This document shows, piece by piece, positions 1 to 11,920 of a stretch of 64,000 bases of DNA (positions are counted from its first letter, which is position 1; each line of letters opens with the position of its first letter). Made by a program: the position numbers and the translations under genes. The DNA is from Hexactinellida sp. DTS-2022 (Eukaryota > Porifera > Hexactinellida): the NCBI GenBank assembly GCA_028753945.1, contig JAPNXP010000013.1, forward strand, positions 1,302,001 to 1,366,000. Direction: 5' to 3'. The notes under the pieces were generated by a model that did not search any database, had not been told where the DNA came from, and saw only the letters and a list, made by a program, of their open reading frames with translations.

Positions 1-689
1 CGGAAACCTAATGCTTTTTCAATTTTAAAAATTGGAGTCTCTCAGACTCAAGTTAAAAACCCCGAGATCGCGACGTTCCAGTCCTTATGTAAAGGAGTCT
101 ATGTATAACGTAACATTAATTTCTGATTTAGACGTATGAAAATTGGATCAGACCAGCGGCGGTATTCACTAAGAACTTAAGTTCGATCTTAAGTCGTATT
201 CACTAAGATCGGTATTCACTAAGATTTAAGTTCGATCTTCAGACCAACTTTAAGTAACTTAGAGAGGTGACTTAAGTATTGAATTTAATTCGATTTTCAC
301 TAATTACTTCATAAATGTTGTTCAAATTTACTTATATCGAACATTTGATCTACCTTGATTGATATTAGACTTCAAATAAACTTTAAATATTTTTGAAAGG
401 TTTCTGGTATTGTGTGTAATCACATGATATAATTCGTAGCATAATATTCTTACTTGTATGATTAAACATGCCTACATTGTTAGAAATGTATGTATAAATT
501 ATTCCTACGCCTACCTAGTTCTACTATGCATTACCATAGAGAAAGTTTTATATATTTATTCACATGACTGTTGGAAATCATTACATGATTTTTCCAACAG
601 TCTTAGACGTTTCAATCTATAATACTTCCTCTACTCTTCTATCAACTGAAGCTGTGCTGAGAATACAGTCATCTATTGATACAAAACTT

Positions 690-1340
690 CCTGCTGTAAT
701 GGAAGTAAGTCTGCAGCACTCAATAAATCGACCGAATCATCTCGGTTATCAATAGTTCGCCTTCTCTTCCTACTTTTCTTTGATGGCCAAAACGTCGGGA
801 TTTCAACTTCTGGAGACTCTAAAACTAGACAGCCTTCAAATTCAACGGGACCCTCTGATGATGCTGCTATGCTATTTGATGCTATTGGGATTTCATTGTT
901 TCCAGCTGGTGCTTGGAAAAGATCAACGGCACCTGAAATTCCACTAAAACAGGTGTGAACATCTCTGTTACCCGGTCTGCAGAGACAGAAATACTTCTAT
1001 CTGCTGATATAATGAGCATGTCCTCGTCTTCTATATGTCCAGCAGTGTTTGTACCCCCTCCAGTCTTTCTGGCTTCCCTAAAGCTTGAATCAATTTTAGA
1101 CTTGGCGTTTAGCTTAAGGTTAGTCAATTTTTTCTTGACGTCTTTTACAGCTTGCCATTGCCATATGCCGAATTAAGTTTGACTACAATGTCTGTCTAGA
1201 TTTGTTTCTTCTTTTTTTGTTTTTGTTAGCACTATTTCCTGAGCCTCTCAAAATCTCACCTGCTGATTCAATTTCATTAATGAGACTGCATTCTTCTTCC
1301 CTGGCCTAATTTGTTTTTCGGTTATGGTCCATTTTTTTCG
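690..1340 (-). pseudogene. Harbinger-associated Myb/SANT-like protein
   Basis: Harbinger transposons carry a second protein that binds their ends and recruits the nuclease. Read on the minus strand from about 1160, the segment gives WQWQAVKDVKKKLTN, then SSFREARKTGGGTNTAG and an acidic stretch; the ARKTGGG block after a basic helix is typical of this partner protein. A proline/serine-rich tail follows, with a basic patch near 770 (SKKSRKRRR) that looks like a nuclear localisation signal, and a C-terminal end near 690 (LLPLQQEVLYQ). The frame shifts near 910 and stops appear upstream of 1160, so this copy cannot make a whole protein. The function is inferred from the family and from the nuclease gene in the same element. 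Confidence 0.6.
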
Positions 1341-2430
1341 GTATTGTTAATGCAAGTACTCAGCAGCAATTTTATATATACGGGAGGACGCCGACCTACG
1401 AAATCATTAATGACACTGTTTATTTTCGTAAAGCAAATGACGCTGAAATTTTGATGTCGATAGAGTTCAATATATTGTATTTCTCATTTCCAATGTTAAT
1501 ATTTTGTTTTAGAGAACTGTTTCATGTTACAATATACAAAGCATTTGTTGTTTATATATTTTGTTTAATCTTTATGTGATGAATGCATTATATACAACTC
1601 TTTGATATATAAATTATATTAATTGTATAGTAGCGTTTAAATACAATCTTAATTCAACTAAATTTATGAATAACAAACTGTAGTGTTAAATACAAACTAA
1701 ATTCAACTAAAGTTATGAATAACAAACTGATCCCTGTAGTGTTTTGCAGCAAAATGCCCAGTTTCCTCAAATGCAGTTCATCCATCATACTTGTATGATG
1801 ATCAATAATGGAATCTTCCAACATGGGTTGCTTCCAAACAATAGCCATATTATGAAGAACAGCACATGCAAGAATAATAGTTCAGACTTTATCTAGAGCC
1901 AAGCGGATCTCTCCGTGAAGGAAATGAAATCTTCTCTTCCACCTCCCAAATGTTTGCTCGATTAATACACGCGTTTTTCTGTGGGAATAATTATAATTAT
2001 CTCGGACATTTGAAGCAGGTTGCCGGTATGGAGTTAATAAATAGGATTTCAGCATATACCCGCTTTCACCTAAGATATGCTCTCCAACCAAGAAGTTATT
2101 CTCCACATATGTTCCAACCTGAGAGAGCTTCCAAATACGTGAGTCATGTACTGAACTGGGGAATCTTGCCAATACATCGGAAAATCTACCATCAGGTAGA
2201 CAGATAGCTTGAACATTTATGGAGTGGTATAAATGTCTGTTTACATAATCAGCCTCATTTTCAGATGGCTTTTGAATACGAACATGTGTTCCATCTACAA
2301 GTCCAAGAACGCCGGGTAGGTTCGCGAGCTAATAAAACTGGGACTAAATCGTAGCCTTGTCAGCAGATCCGGGAATGCTAATAAACTTTGAATATACCGA
2401 TTGTAGTCCGAGTACAACGGCTCTAATATA

Positions 2431-2922
2431 CAGTGTAACCTCGCTAACCGGGGAATTTGGGACTACAGATTTTGAAGTTATTCCCCAGTCCCCGGTTAGA
2501 GGGTGTCTCTATTTATTCATTTTCCTATGGTCTTGACTTTCTATTGAAACTTATATTTTAGCACACTTAAGCAGGCAAGCATTAAAGACTTTTTCGGAAA
2601 TTCTAATTAGCCGTGTAGCTTATTTGTGTTCTAGAAACTTTCAGATTTAGGGAAACTAGTAGAATGCATTGTTTGTATTAAGTAAAGTACTATTAGTAAG
2701 ACACTGTAATAATACTATTCATCTCGACTTATGTTATAAATTCCCCGTTTAGCGAGGTTAGGATTTAAAGTATTATACGAAGTCGTAACCAGATCACATT
2801 CCCCATTCCCCGCTTAGGGCAATTCCCCGGTTAGAGAGAGTCATTTGTATATTAAACGACGAAATAATAAAAAAAATCCCCACTCCCCGGTTATCGAGGC
2901 CCCGGTTAGAGAGGTTACACTG
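2431..2922. mobile_element. pogo/Tigger-like MITE inserted in the Harbinger nuclease
   Basis: It has TA at each side and terminal inverted repeats CAGTGTAACCTCGCTAACCG at the left and the complement, ending GGTTACACTG, at the right. Several internal CCCCGGTTAGAGAG-like repeats sit near both ends. CAGT-N-ACCTCG ends with TA duplication are typical of pogo/Tigger-derived MITEs. There is no coding capacity. Confidence 0.85.
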
Positions 2923-3175
2923 TACCTGCAAGCTGAGGGTTGGCTCACGTGAACTCCATCACCACAAATTATCTGAAAAGTCCCAGATGCAAAAAATTGT
3001 AGAGCAACACAAACTTGTACATGTGGATGTGCAGCATGAGATCTATCAGTTGAATTAAGATGATCAACTATGATTAAGATGATCAACTCCTTAATATTGC
3101 AGACCTTGAGAAGCGGTAACGCTGCACCAATTCTAGATCATCATAGAATTCCAAAGCATCACTACAATCTCTGAA

Positions 3176-3178
<3 letters not shown>

Positions 3179-3240
<62 letters not shown>
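3179..3240. repeat. (CT)n-(GA)n perfect palindrome
   Basis: Thirty-two bases of CT repeat are followed immediately by thirty bases of GA repeat, forming a self-complementary hairpin around CTCGAG. It lies just upstream of the nuclease coding start inside the Harbinger element. Its length may vary, and assembly collapse or inversion here is possible. Confidence 0.95.
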
Positions 3241-3243
<3 letters not shown>

Positions 3244-4199
3244 TTCCGATTCTTCTGCTAAAAACAATGGAATCATTCCTGCCATTTAGATGAAAAGAGA
3301 AGAGTATGATAATAGCACTAACAAATGAAAATATGCATGTCATTTTTCATTATAAACAATTATACTCGAGTAAATTTCATCGGAGTGCAAGTAAGATCAC
3401 ATTGGTATTTCAACAGTATAAGTTATTACATTGTACCTTCCTAATCACATTTAATAGATGTGTTGGTTGTCAGGAAGATTCCTTATCTTCGTTTGATATT
3501 TAAAGTCTTCCTACTTAGCCAGTTGGAAGTCTTATATAATCCTACTTCTAGTTTAGGTTATTTTACTAGTGTATAATCATTAAAGATTACAAACATAAAA
3601 CATTGAATTTTCATAATATAATCAAATCAAGTTAAAACTATATTGGCACCACAAGATATCAAAGAGACTCGCCAGCCGGCGTGCAGGCAGTATTACTACA
3701 TAAATAGAAGCTATGTCTTACAGGAGTGGGGAATCATTCTTCTTTGTTCCTAATAATTTGACATTAATTGCCTCAACTGTGGCTCAAAAAGAAAAATTAA
3801 GAAATATATATATTTTACTAGATCAATAATAAATAAACACTTACCGGTACCATAACTAAATTACTATACATTAGTTTTGTATTTAATTAGGATAATGCTC
3901 TATTATAATCATATTTAACTTAAAGTTATTTTTAAGTTCGGTCTCTATCTTAACTAAGATCGATCTTAAGTTCGATCTTAATTCTTAATGAATAGTTCTA
4001 AGTTCGGTCTTAAGATCGATCTTAAGACTCAAGACTGATCTTAGTACTTAAGTTCTTAGTGAATACGGCCGCAAGATTAGGAGCGTATTTACAAAAGGCT
4101 GTATAATACACAGCATCCATGTAACCCAACGCGAGATAAATTTATTCTATGAAATAGTCCACATTATGAAATCAATTCGTAATAACTGAAAACTTTGAT

Positions 4200-5720
4200 T
4201 TATCCTGGTAAAGTGGTAATCAGTCTTGCATCAATGATATTCCACAATCAGTAATCATACAATCTACTCAGCTTAAAGTTAATATACCTGATGATTTTGG
4301 ATCCGAGGGAATTGACTAAGTCAAAATACCCTCCAATATGTTTCGCAGCATTTGACGATTTCATAACCTTATATAAAGCTGACAAATTTTCCATAATTAA
4401 GAGAGCCCCCAAATTAAGAACAAAAGCATGTTGGCCATCTCATTTATAGCGACAAAATGTAACTTAGCTCTCAAAGATTTTCATGAATCAACAGCAGCGG
4501 GGCTCTTTAGTTTATATAATGAGAATACAACAAATCAAAATCGCCAATATAGTCAAATTCACACATTTGATTAATAAAATCTGGAACATATTCAATGTTA
4601 ATTGGGTCGGAAAAGATATTCGCTTCAACGATTCAAATTTTTTCTCCGCTTCGCTTGAACGAAAGAGATTATCCATTTTGGACAATGTAGTTAATTGGCT
4701 GGATAGTTGGAAATTACTTCCAACATCTAGAGGGAAACTTATATCACACCATTTACTAGTTTTAGACATACTTGTATTGCCCTCCCTCTCATAATATAAA
4801 GATTGATCCTTGAATGCGATTTTGAATATTTGCTGACATCTCGAATGCAACATGACCCATTAGAACATAATTTCGGGCTATATCGTCAAATGTCTGGTCA
4901 AACTATAATATATCATACTGTCAAATATGGAGAGTGTACGTCAACTTCAATTATCAAATCTCTCAAATTTTTTAACATTAATCAATAGCTGATAAAATAT
5001 CTATTAAAGAATATTTGAAAAAATTTATACACAGGAGGACGATGAAGAAATGTACCCAGAGTTTGATTTTGAGTATGTTACAAGTGAAATACAGTCAAGT
5101 CCCGTTATAACGAAGTGCTTGGGACCGTGGTTTCTTTTTTTTTAAGCGGAGTTCGATCTTAAAAGAGATCATTATAGTTGAATTTCGTTGTAACGGGAGT
5201 TCATTATAAACGGATTTCGTTATCCCGGAGTTCATTATAAGCAGAATTCGTTATAACAGGAGTTCTTTATAACCGGAGTTGAATCTATAGCTTAGACGCT
5301 ATATGGGATTTAAATTACTTCGCTTTATGCGGAATTTCGTTATATCAATTTCGTTGTAACCGAAGTTTTAATAATGTAATATAATAGAAATATTTTCGGA
5401 CAATTGAATGACTTCGTTATATCCGACTTGGGTATAACGGGAGTTGACTGTACTTAACATTGCTAATCCTCTATTTAATAATTCACAAATTGAATGCCAT
5501 AAATTACGTGGCTGGATATGTAATCTTTTCGTAAATTCTAAATTCTAAAGAATGTCGAGACTGTAAATATTTTTGAACATCTCACAAATATATTCAAGTT
5601 TTTAACGGCAAGGAGTTTTCAATGATTGAATTCCTTGATAGAAGCTCACTCAATTCGATTCTTAGACGCTCAAACATCGATGTACAGCTATTCTTGTCAC
5701 ATAGTAGGAGGAGTGTAATA
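4200..5720 (+). pseudogene. P-element-type (THAP9-like) transposase, C-terminal half, decayed
   Basis: Translated on the plus strand, the region follows the C-terminal half of the intact P-type transposase at 41813-38965. RAPKLRTKACWPS lies near 4405, FNVNWVGKDIRFND near 4597, LDSWKLLPTSRGKL near 4700, and FEYLLTSRMQHDPLEHNFG followed by LYRQMSG near 4820-4890. The last block holds the presumed catalytic Glu (PLEHNFG). After a TA-flanked MITE at 5092-5450 the match resumes with an AGYVIF-like stretch near 5510. Frames change several times and the N-terminal half is absent. Plausibly the Harbinger element at 158-4070 was inserted into or beside it. Confidence 0.75.
5092..5450. mobile_element. 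pogo-like MITE, 'ataacg' family
   Basis: TA flanks both sides (5090-5091, 5451-5452). The ends are CAGTCAAGTCCCGTTATAAC and the complement of CAGTCAACTCCCGTTATACC, with many internal CGTTATAA/CGGAGTT repeats. It is inserted in the decayed P-type gene. A left-truncated relative lies at 60600-60856. Confidence 0.85.
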
Positions 5721-5779
5721 TTGTGCAGTTGAACCAAAGATGTTTAGATGTTTAGGTATTATAAATAATAACATATCCT

Positions 5780-5960
5780 TTTTGGAAACCAGTTATGAGG
5801 GGGTGATTGAACACCCAAAACCCCCCCTGGATACGCCACTGGGGGGGGGTGCACTCCCCCTGAGCCATTTTTTGGGGGTGCAACCCCCTGAACCCCCCCG
5901 GTGGATCCATCCTGAAAGTGGTGGATCCATCCCCGACCTAACCAATCCCTGGTCCAAGAC
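5780..5960. mobile_element. G/C-run hAT-type MITE fragments
   Basis: Runs of C and G are joined to CTGGATACGCCACTG and GGTGGATCCATCCTG motifs, which are the reverse of CAGTGGCGTATCCAG- and CAGGATGGATCCACC-type hAT ends. The same GGTGCACTCCCCCTGAGCCA stretch recurs near 62490. Boundaries are unclear and it is not complete. Confidence 0.5.
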
Positions 5961-6107
5961 AACCAAACAGCACCATTGCCTTATGTATAGAAGCTATGGC
6001 TTGACAATCAAACGTTGATTGATACAAGAATCGAATTAAAAGCGTTGCGAAATAGCATCCCCCAGTAATAAGTTGTACATTAGTTTTCTCTTGTTAATAT
6101 TGAACTA

Positions 6108-6470
6108 ACGCGCTTCACTTGCTAGGTCGCTTCTCGGCAGAACACAACCACACACACCAAACGATTCTCGGTTGGTGTGTAGTTTATATACTTCTAACAT
6201 AAATGATAAAGCGTAAATAGGACAAATAGTCAAATTTAACAATGCTAAATTTTAGTGCTAACGTCATTATGCGACAATGAACGAGCATATTGGCAATCTG
6301 GTGTGACCCACGTGTCCGCATCATTAATATGTATTTTATACTAAATTTTCTGTTTTTCTATTAGAGGGTCCGAATTATGTGCGATTAAGTGAATTTTCAT
6401 GATACTCGAAATGTGACAATGACGTCATAACTCCCCTCAAATGTTTATGGTGTTGGATGGTGTATGCTAA
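6108..6470 (-). mobile_element. Helitron-like non-autonomous element, truncated
   Basis: It starts (reverse orientation) with a slightly mutated 3' end, AACGCGCTTCACTTGCTAGG, followed by the TTGGTGTG hairpin region. It then reads through the conserved interior (AATGACGAGCATATTGGC, GTGTCCGCATCATTAATATG, GTGACAATGACGTCATAAC). The match to other copies ends near 6450. The full form is seen at 55972-56778. Confidence 0.65.
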
Positions 6471-6479
6471 TTTAGATCC

Positions 6480-7197
6480 GGATATTCATAGTTGCCTACA
6501 TAGATGTTGGTGTATTTATAGTTAGGGAATTTTACCTCGTATTTTAGGCCAACCTTGAAAAAAATTGTTACCAAACAATATCTACACTAGCGTCTTCTTC
6601 TGTGCCCGAAAAGACAACCAAAAAATTGCAGATTTTTTTCTCTCGACGACCAAGAAATTGCCGAAATTTTTTTCTCTTTTTTTCATCAAAATCAAATTTA
6701 TGATGTATTTCGGCACTAGGAATTGTTTAGAATCCCTCATTTGTGCTAATATTAATATAATCTCTCGAATTTTATCCATTTACTCGAAAAATTCGAAAAT
6801 CTGAAATCTAATATACTACAAATGTTAATGCGATTCAAACCTGTACTTATATCTTAAGGCATCGGATCCCCTGGAAACTGGCGGGGGCCATACACTTGTT
6901 ATTTTGTTCTATTATACTCTTCCCAATTATCTATTATTCAAGACAAAGTTTGACTCTCTAGCTCATATACTTTCCGAGATACATTGAGTTATGTGAATAT
7001 GGAATTAAATGACATATCAATTACCATAACATTAATTGAAATTTTCCTATGGGTCGGAAAATTTCAATTAATGTCATGAAATTTTCCTATGGGTAGGAAA
7101 ATTTCAATTAATGTTATAAAAAAAAGGCGACTTAATTTTGAACTTGTACAAAAATGTTGCCCGGTTGAAGGAGGTGTCCGGATCTTGGAGGTTTGAC
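6480..7197. other. no recognisable gene
   Basis: AT-rich, with short non-coding frames only. A small perfect repeat pair lies at 7030-7115, where GAAATTTTCCTATGGGT and its complement are repeated twice. I see no host or transposon protein. Confidence 0.5.
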
Positions 7198-7576
7198 TAT
7201 ATTATTATTTGGCACTCTCCACAGGAGGATTGCCCCGATCCTGTTTTGTAGTTTAGCTAATTTTTACCTATCAGATATCTGTAATTATGTTGCTTATTAA
7301 AAAATCTTTATAAGTTTCTTTCAAATCTATTTCTTTATATTCTGACTAATCCTAATGATTATGATAAATAAATTCAGAGTATGGGATTATGTATGGGATT
7401 ATTTATTTATCATAATCATTAGGATTAGTCAGAATAAAAAGGAATAGATTTGAAAGAAACTTACAAAGATTTTTTAATAAGCAACATAATTACAGATATC
7501 TGATAGGTAAGAATTAGCTAAACTACAAAACAGGATCGGGGCAATCCTCTTGTGGAGAGTGCCAAATAATAATATA
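7198..7576. mobile_element. foldback MITE (long palindrome)
   Basis: Two arms of about 170-180 bp are near-perfect inverted copies. TATTATTTGGCACTCTCCAC begins the left arm and its complement ends the right. The loop is the short AGAGTATGGGATTATG stretch near 7378. Arm identity is very high, which suggests recent mobility or gene conversion. No target duplication longer than TA is visible. Confidence 0.8.
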
Positions 7577-7689
7577 GGCTAAGGGGAACGCCTTAGGTAA
7601 ATCAATGTGATCTACTGAGTCCCTAAATATGAATTCCCATTTCCCATTCACCAATAATAAGTTTAATATGTATAAAACTAACTAATCGC

Positions 7690-8015
7690 GAGATTTTAAC
7701 AATATTACCATATATGGAAAGGTGTGAAAATCGCACAACTTACATTCCACAATTATTTTCGATAAACCAATATGACCGTTGGACTCCCAAAATATTATTT
7801 CCTGTACGAAAATGATACATTTCATATGTATAAAGTTAAGTAATCTCGAGATTTTAACAATATACCATATATGGAAAGGTGTGAACATCGCATTTATAAC
7901 TTACATTCCACAGATATTTTCGAAAACCAATATGACCGTTGGACTCCCAAAATATGACTTCCAATACGACAATGATACATTTCCTGTGTCTAGCATTAGC
8001 GGATAACGGGATATC
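7690..8015. repeat. two direct tandem units of about 160 bp
   Basis: The unit begins GAGATTTTAACAATAT, includes ACCATATATGGAAAGGTGTG and ends AATGATACATTT. It occurs at about 7690-7830 and again at 7849-7990. The same unit forms the arms of the large palindrome at 49450-51290, so this is a diverged half of that element family. Confidence 0.75.
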
Positions 8016-8046
8016 AATAAGTAACAACACTGTTTTAGGCCTAAGC

Positions 8047-8546
8047 GTGAACTACGCTATACAGGACTGTTCACTAGTCAATGAACTACCACACCATGGA
8101 TTGTTTGAGGTCTGGAAATTTTATTATCTAGATTTACAGAAATAGATGAGCCAAAATAGATTAATTCAAGCTAATTGAACACTCCTAACTGTCCTAAGGT
8201 CACTAGAATATGAATTTTGTACGCCTAAAAGGTTAGTTTTGTATTACTCTATGGGGACTTTCGGCAGTTTTCGGGCTCCTAAACATAAACATATCCCAAT
8301 TTATACGCCTCTAGGCGTATGACGCGCTCCTGGATAAACCCCTGATTTCAAGTATCATTATTAACATACAAATTTCTCTAAAGTTATTAAAATTAATAAA
8401 ATGAGATCAACTTAACATTTTTGGCATGTTCTAATGCTTGTATCATGGGTATACAGTTGGGTCAAAACTATTTCAATATTGGTGTATTCAGACTTAAAAC
8501 AATCCATGGTCCAAACTAGTGAACAGTCCTGTATAGCGTAGTTCAC
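8047..8546. mobile_element. MITE with 9-bp target duplication (Mutator-like?)
   Basis: The terminal inverted repeats run about 60 bp, beginning GTGAACTACGCTATACAGG. GGCCTAAGC is a perfect 9-bp direct repeat at 8038-8046 and 8547-8555. A 9-bp duplication and long termini suggest a Mutator-type transposase, but no coding sequence is present, so the class is inferred. The interior has a palindromic TCTAGGCGTATG motif near 8310 that is shared with 25050. Confidence 0.7.
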
Positions 8547-11165
8547 GGCCTAAGCTAATTTTACCGTAAAAAGAAGATTACAGTCCCTATATTAAAGAAG
8601 TCCCTGCTACTGTATAATGATGCCTACATTCTATGTAACAAGAATTAACAGTCTACAAAAACACCCAGGTACCAGTGAAACTAAAAATCAACAATAAATT
8701 AAAAAAAATTTATTCTATTTTATTACAGGCCGCATTGGAAAAAACTATCGAGGAATTGCAACTTTGGAAATAAAGGATACTCTAATAAAAGCAGCCGAGA
8801 AACGACAAGATGGCTGGGGTACGGAAGTCTATAGTCGACTAGCTGGGATAATCGACTTAGTTGCTGAAGAGCAAAGTATCATCTGAAATGTAAACTGGCA
8901 TTTGGAAGAGTTCCTACAGAAGTAAGAATTGTTAAATATCAGTAATAGTCCAGAGGCAAAGACATAAAATTAATTCATGTGATATATCACATGACCATAT
9001 TTAAAATTCTTCCAAATATGGTCATGTGATATATCAAATTATCGGAAATTTAACTTGAAAACCGAATTCAACAATAAAAAGACGATATAACTTAATTTGT
9101 ACAAGTTTTTATGGGAAACAAGTCCGGCGACACTATCAGACGTGTTAACTTTGACGAGCTGTCATGGCCGATATAGACACTCTTTCCATTGCCTCAATAT
9201 CCAAAAATGTTCGCACTACATCAAAGTACATGTGTACATATTTTGGTGCTTTTATCAAAAAAATGAACAATTGTATGGTTGTGCCGCTGCACTATAATAA
9301 ATGGATGATAATTTGATTATTAATTTCTTAAATTTTAGCAAGGAAGACCAAGAGATGATGGAAAACAACAAACAAGTTGCATTTGAGAAATTGTGCGACT
9401 GGTTAGAGGACGAAGCAGAGAACGGTGCCTTTGACATATCGGAAATATATGAGAAACTTTTGGATCTAGATACCACTGATGAGAAGAAACACTCGTTCTC
9501 TAAAAGATATCTTAACAAAAGTGGTTTGAAGCATTCGATAATGAAATATACTTCACGAACGAAAGAGGAAGAAAAGTTATTTTATGTTTTAGAAATAACA
9601 CTAACAAGATTTTGAGAGAATTCTTTAATGAAAGAGCCAACAATTTGGAAGAAGAGAAGCAGAGGATTATTTTAACTGCGGCCGCATTGAGTAGGAATGA
9701 TAGTATTCCATCAGAGTTAACAACAATAACATACCCAACAATCAAAGATATGTCAGATACATCGTCATCAGTAGTTCCAGACTCAGTTAAACTGTTCTAC
9801 TCCCAGTTCTTTAAGTCTGATTATAAAGTGGAAGCACGTATATGCATAAAACTTAGTAAAGGCATGCAGGCCGAAATCTGTAGTGATGCCCTTCTTAATG
9901 GGGTTGACAATTCAGTTAGACCACAGGTATGGATCAAAGTGGCTGATAGATAGGATGCACAAATTAGGATATTGCGAATCCTATAATGAACTTAACCGCT
10001 ACAAGTGCAGCTTTTATTGGAAAAGTCAGACTATAAAAAGGAAGATCCATCGATAAAACTACAGGTTTGTGAAGGAGAAATTAGGAAGAGAGGAGACTTA
10101 CCAGTCAAAATTTTAAGTCTTTGTGAGGGAAATAATCCCTACACATTCCAGAGAGTCTTCATTTATGCAATTTGTTGGTGACAATATGGACTTCAGCCTT
10201 ACATCGATATATGACAACAGCCCATTTCATGCAATGGGCAGTATTATTGTAACTACCCCAGCAACTTCATACACTAAAGATCCAATTAAAAGTGTGAAAT
10301 AAAAATATTAAAGACAAAATTTTGAGCTTGTGTGAAGTTGAAATATCAAGGTTTATTCCAGATAAATTAAATGGCATTAAGACAATCAATTCAATCACAT
10401 TTACAAAGCCCTGCACGTTACTGAGTGACGTTGCGTGGATCGAAGGGTGGCTGTCAAAAATATCGACGAGAGCTTCGATCATCTGAACTGGAATGGGTTC
10501 ATGAAGGAAATCCAAAAGGGAGAGTCTGTGGAAAAATCTCCCCATTGTGGATGCTGACTCAAATAATTTAGACACAATTTATACCACTATCATGCGATGT
10601 ATGAGCTTGTCTAAAAGAAATTCAATAACCATTACATTCGATCTTCCACCCTGGTTCAAAGCAATGCTTATTGTAATATAAAGAAATTACTGTTGTTGTG
10701 CGGTTAGGAGGCTTTCATTTTATTAAAAGTTATGTTGGGTCAATTGGTGCGATTATGTTAGCATCTGGACTTGAGGATGTATAAGAGAGAGTTTATCAAG
10801 GAAGTTCCACAGTTGAACATATACTTTCAGGTAGTGCCTATGCCAAAGTAATTCGGGGCCATATGTTAGTAGATGCAGGGCTATGTGTCATTGGTTTTAG
10901 AGATGTTTTACTGCAGAGGAATTACAAAATATTTAAGCGATTGTTCATGAGATGAAAGATAAAAAACAGGATACCAATAGAACATGACTTCCTATAGATT
11001 TAAAGATGAAAGTAAATGAGACATTTGAGAAGTATTAACGAAAGGGCAGAACCTCAAAGCTTGGGGTAGAAGATGACTATATGGTAAACAGAATAAAAGA
11101 TTTCATACGAGCTGAAATAACCCATGACTGGGAGCTACACATGCAATGTGTAGGTGATATGTTGG

Positions 11166-11920
11166 CATAGGCGTCGTTGCAGGGGGGGCGGGGGGGGCCT
11201 GCCCCCCCCGGAAAAATGTCGGGGGGGGCAGCATAGGTCTCGCCCCCCCAGATTTCGCATACCTGCCAACCTATTTGAGTCATGTCCCTGTACAGGGCTC
11301 CAATTTTCCCCTGTACATTGGCCAAAATCCATGTACACTTCCCAAAAATCTCTCGCTCGCTGCGCTCGCTCGTCCAAGGAATTACTATTCACTTACATTG
11401 CTAAATTAGTACTTGGAAAGGAGAAAGCATTGAATTATATATTGTACAGGGAATCCCTGAACGCTTGAATATATATATAAACCAGTTGTGCCTTTATGTG
11501 GTCAATGCAGAATGCATGGCAGAATATACTATCATAACTGTAGACATTTTTAGGCATTATTTGACACATAATTAGTAAATTAAAAATCCCTGTACGCCTG
11601 TACTGAACCGCCAAAATGTTTAAATCCCTGTACTGTACAGGGAATCCCTGTAGGTTTGGGAAGTATGATTTCGTCCCCTCAGCTGGCGTTTCTGTTGAAA
11701 ATTAGTTGAAACAGTGGAGGAAAACAGCTTTTTAATTTGCCAAAAATTTCAAGTTGCATAGTAAAGCTTTCTCAGTAAATTTACATCTCACTTACGTTAT
11801 TTATTTACTATTTATACGTGATTTTTGCGTATTAATTGCAAAATAAAATAAATGTCTTTTAATTGTTCTCTGGCTGCCCCCCCCAGATTTTCAGAAAAAT
11901 TGGAAAGTTCGACGCCTATG
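11166..11920. mobile_element. hAT-type MITE with perfect 8-bp duplication TATGTTGG
   Basis: The ends are CATAGGCGTCG and its complement. The 8-bp direct repeats at 11158-11165 and 11921-11928 are identical, so this insertion into the decayed gene is young relative to the gene's decay. G/C homopolymer-rich stretches sit at both ends. A second element (11258-11667) lies inside it. Confidence 0.85.
11258..11667. mobile_element. nested MITE with CATAC termini
   Basis: The termini CATACCTGCCAACCTATTT and (complement) CATACTTCCCAAACCT pair with each other. ATTTCG is repeated directly on both sides (11252-11257, 11668-11673). The interior repeats the motif TCCCTGTACAGGG. It resembles in ends and flanking repeat the CATAG/CATAC element at 56160-56454. 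The superfamily is uncertain. Confidence 0.6.

Larger units (their letters stand above)
1881..3260 (-). pseudogene. HARBI1-like DDE nuclease (Harbinger transposase)
   Basis: The reading order on the minus strand matches HARBI1. The N-terminal helix (ELVQRYRFSRSAILRS) lies near 3120-3080. The helix-turn-helix-like part (VCVALQFFASGTFQ, then GDGVHVSQPSACR) lies near 3030-2935. The catalytic core follows with VLGLVDGTHVRIQKPSENE near 2310 (first Asp), FPSSVHDSRIWKLS near 2165 (second Asp) and LIEQTFGRWKRRFHFL near 1950 (Glu). A 492-bp MITE splits the gene between the helix-turn-helix and core parts, and there are further frame breaks. Spacing and motif order fit a cut-and-paste transposase of about 350-400 residues. 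The identity is secure, and the copy is dead. Confidence 0.85.
158..4070 (-). mobile_element. PIF/Harbinger DNA transposon, decayed
   Basis: The ends form an inverted repeat: GGCGGTATTCACTAAGAAC at the left and its complement, ending GTGAATACGGCC, at the right. AAGTTCGATCTTAAG-type subterminal repeats follow at both ends. Inside, both genes typical of the superfamily run on the minus strand: a HARBI1-like DDE nuclease (3250-1881) and a Myb-like DNA-binding partner (1340-690). I could not find a convincing 3-bp TWA target duplication. A pogo-like MITE is inserted in the nuclease gene at 2431-2922. Similar terminal sequence recurs at 20940-21096. Confidence 0.8.

Noticed and set aside
1-157. 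Short plus-strand frame RKPNAFSILKIGVSQTQ at the window start
   Set aside because: Thirty-nine codons with no recognisable motif and cut by the window edge; cannot be supported as an exon.
3083-3343. Frame with a long RERERERE run
   Set aside because: The middle is the CT/GA hairpin. Only the C-terminal part (ELVQRYRFSR) is real HARBI1-like sequence.
5740-6018. Pro/Gly-rich open frames on both strands
   Set aside because: Caused by G/C homopolymer runs of hAT-type MITE ends.
7198-7576. Possible rho-type terminator or structured RNA because of the long hairpin
   Set aside because: Arm length, AT content and dispersed relatives fit a foldback MITE. No RNA gene signal.
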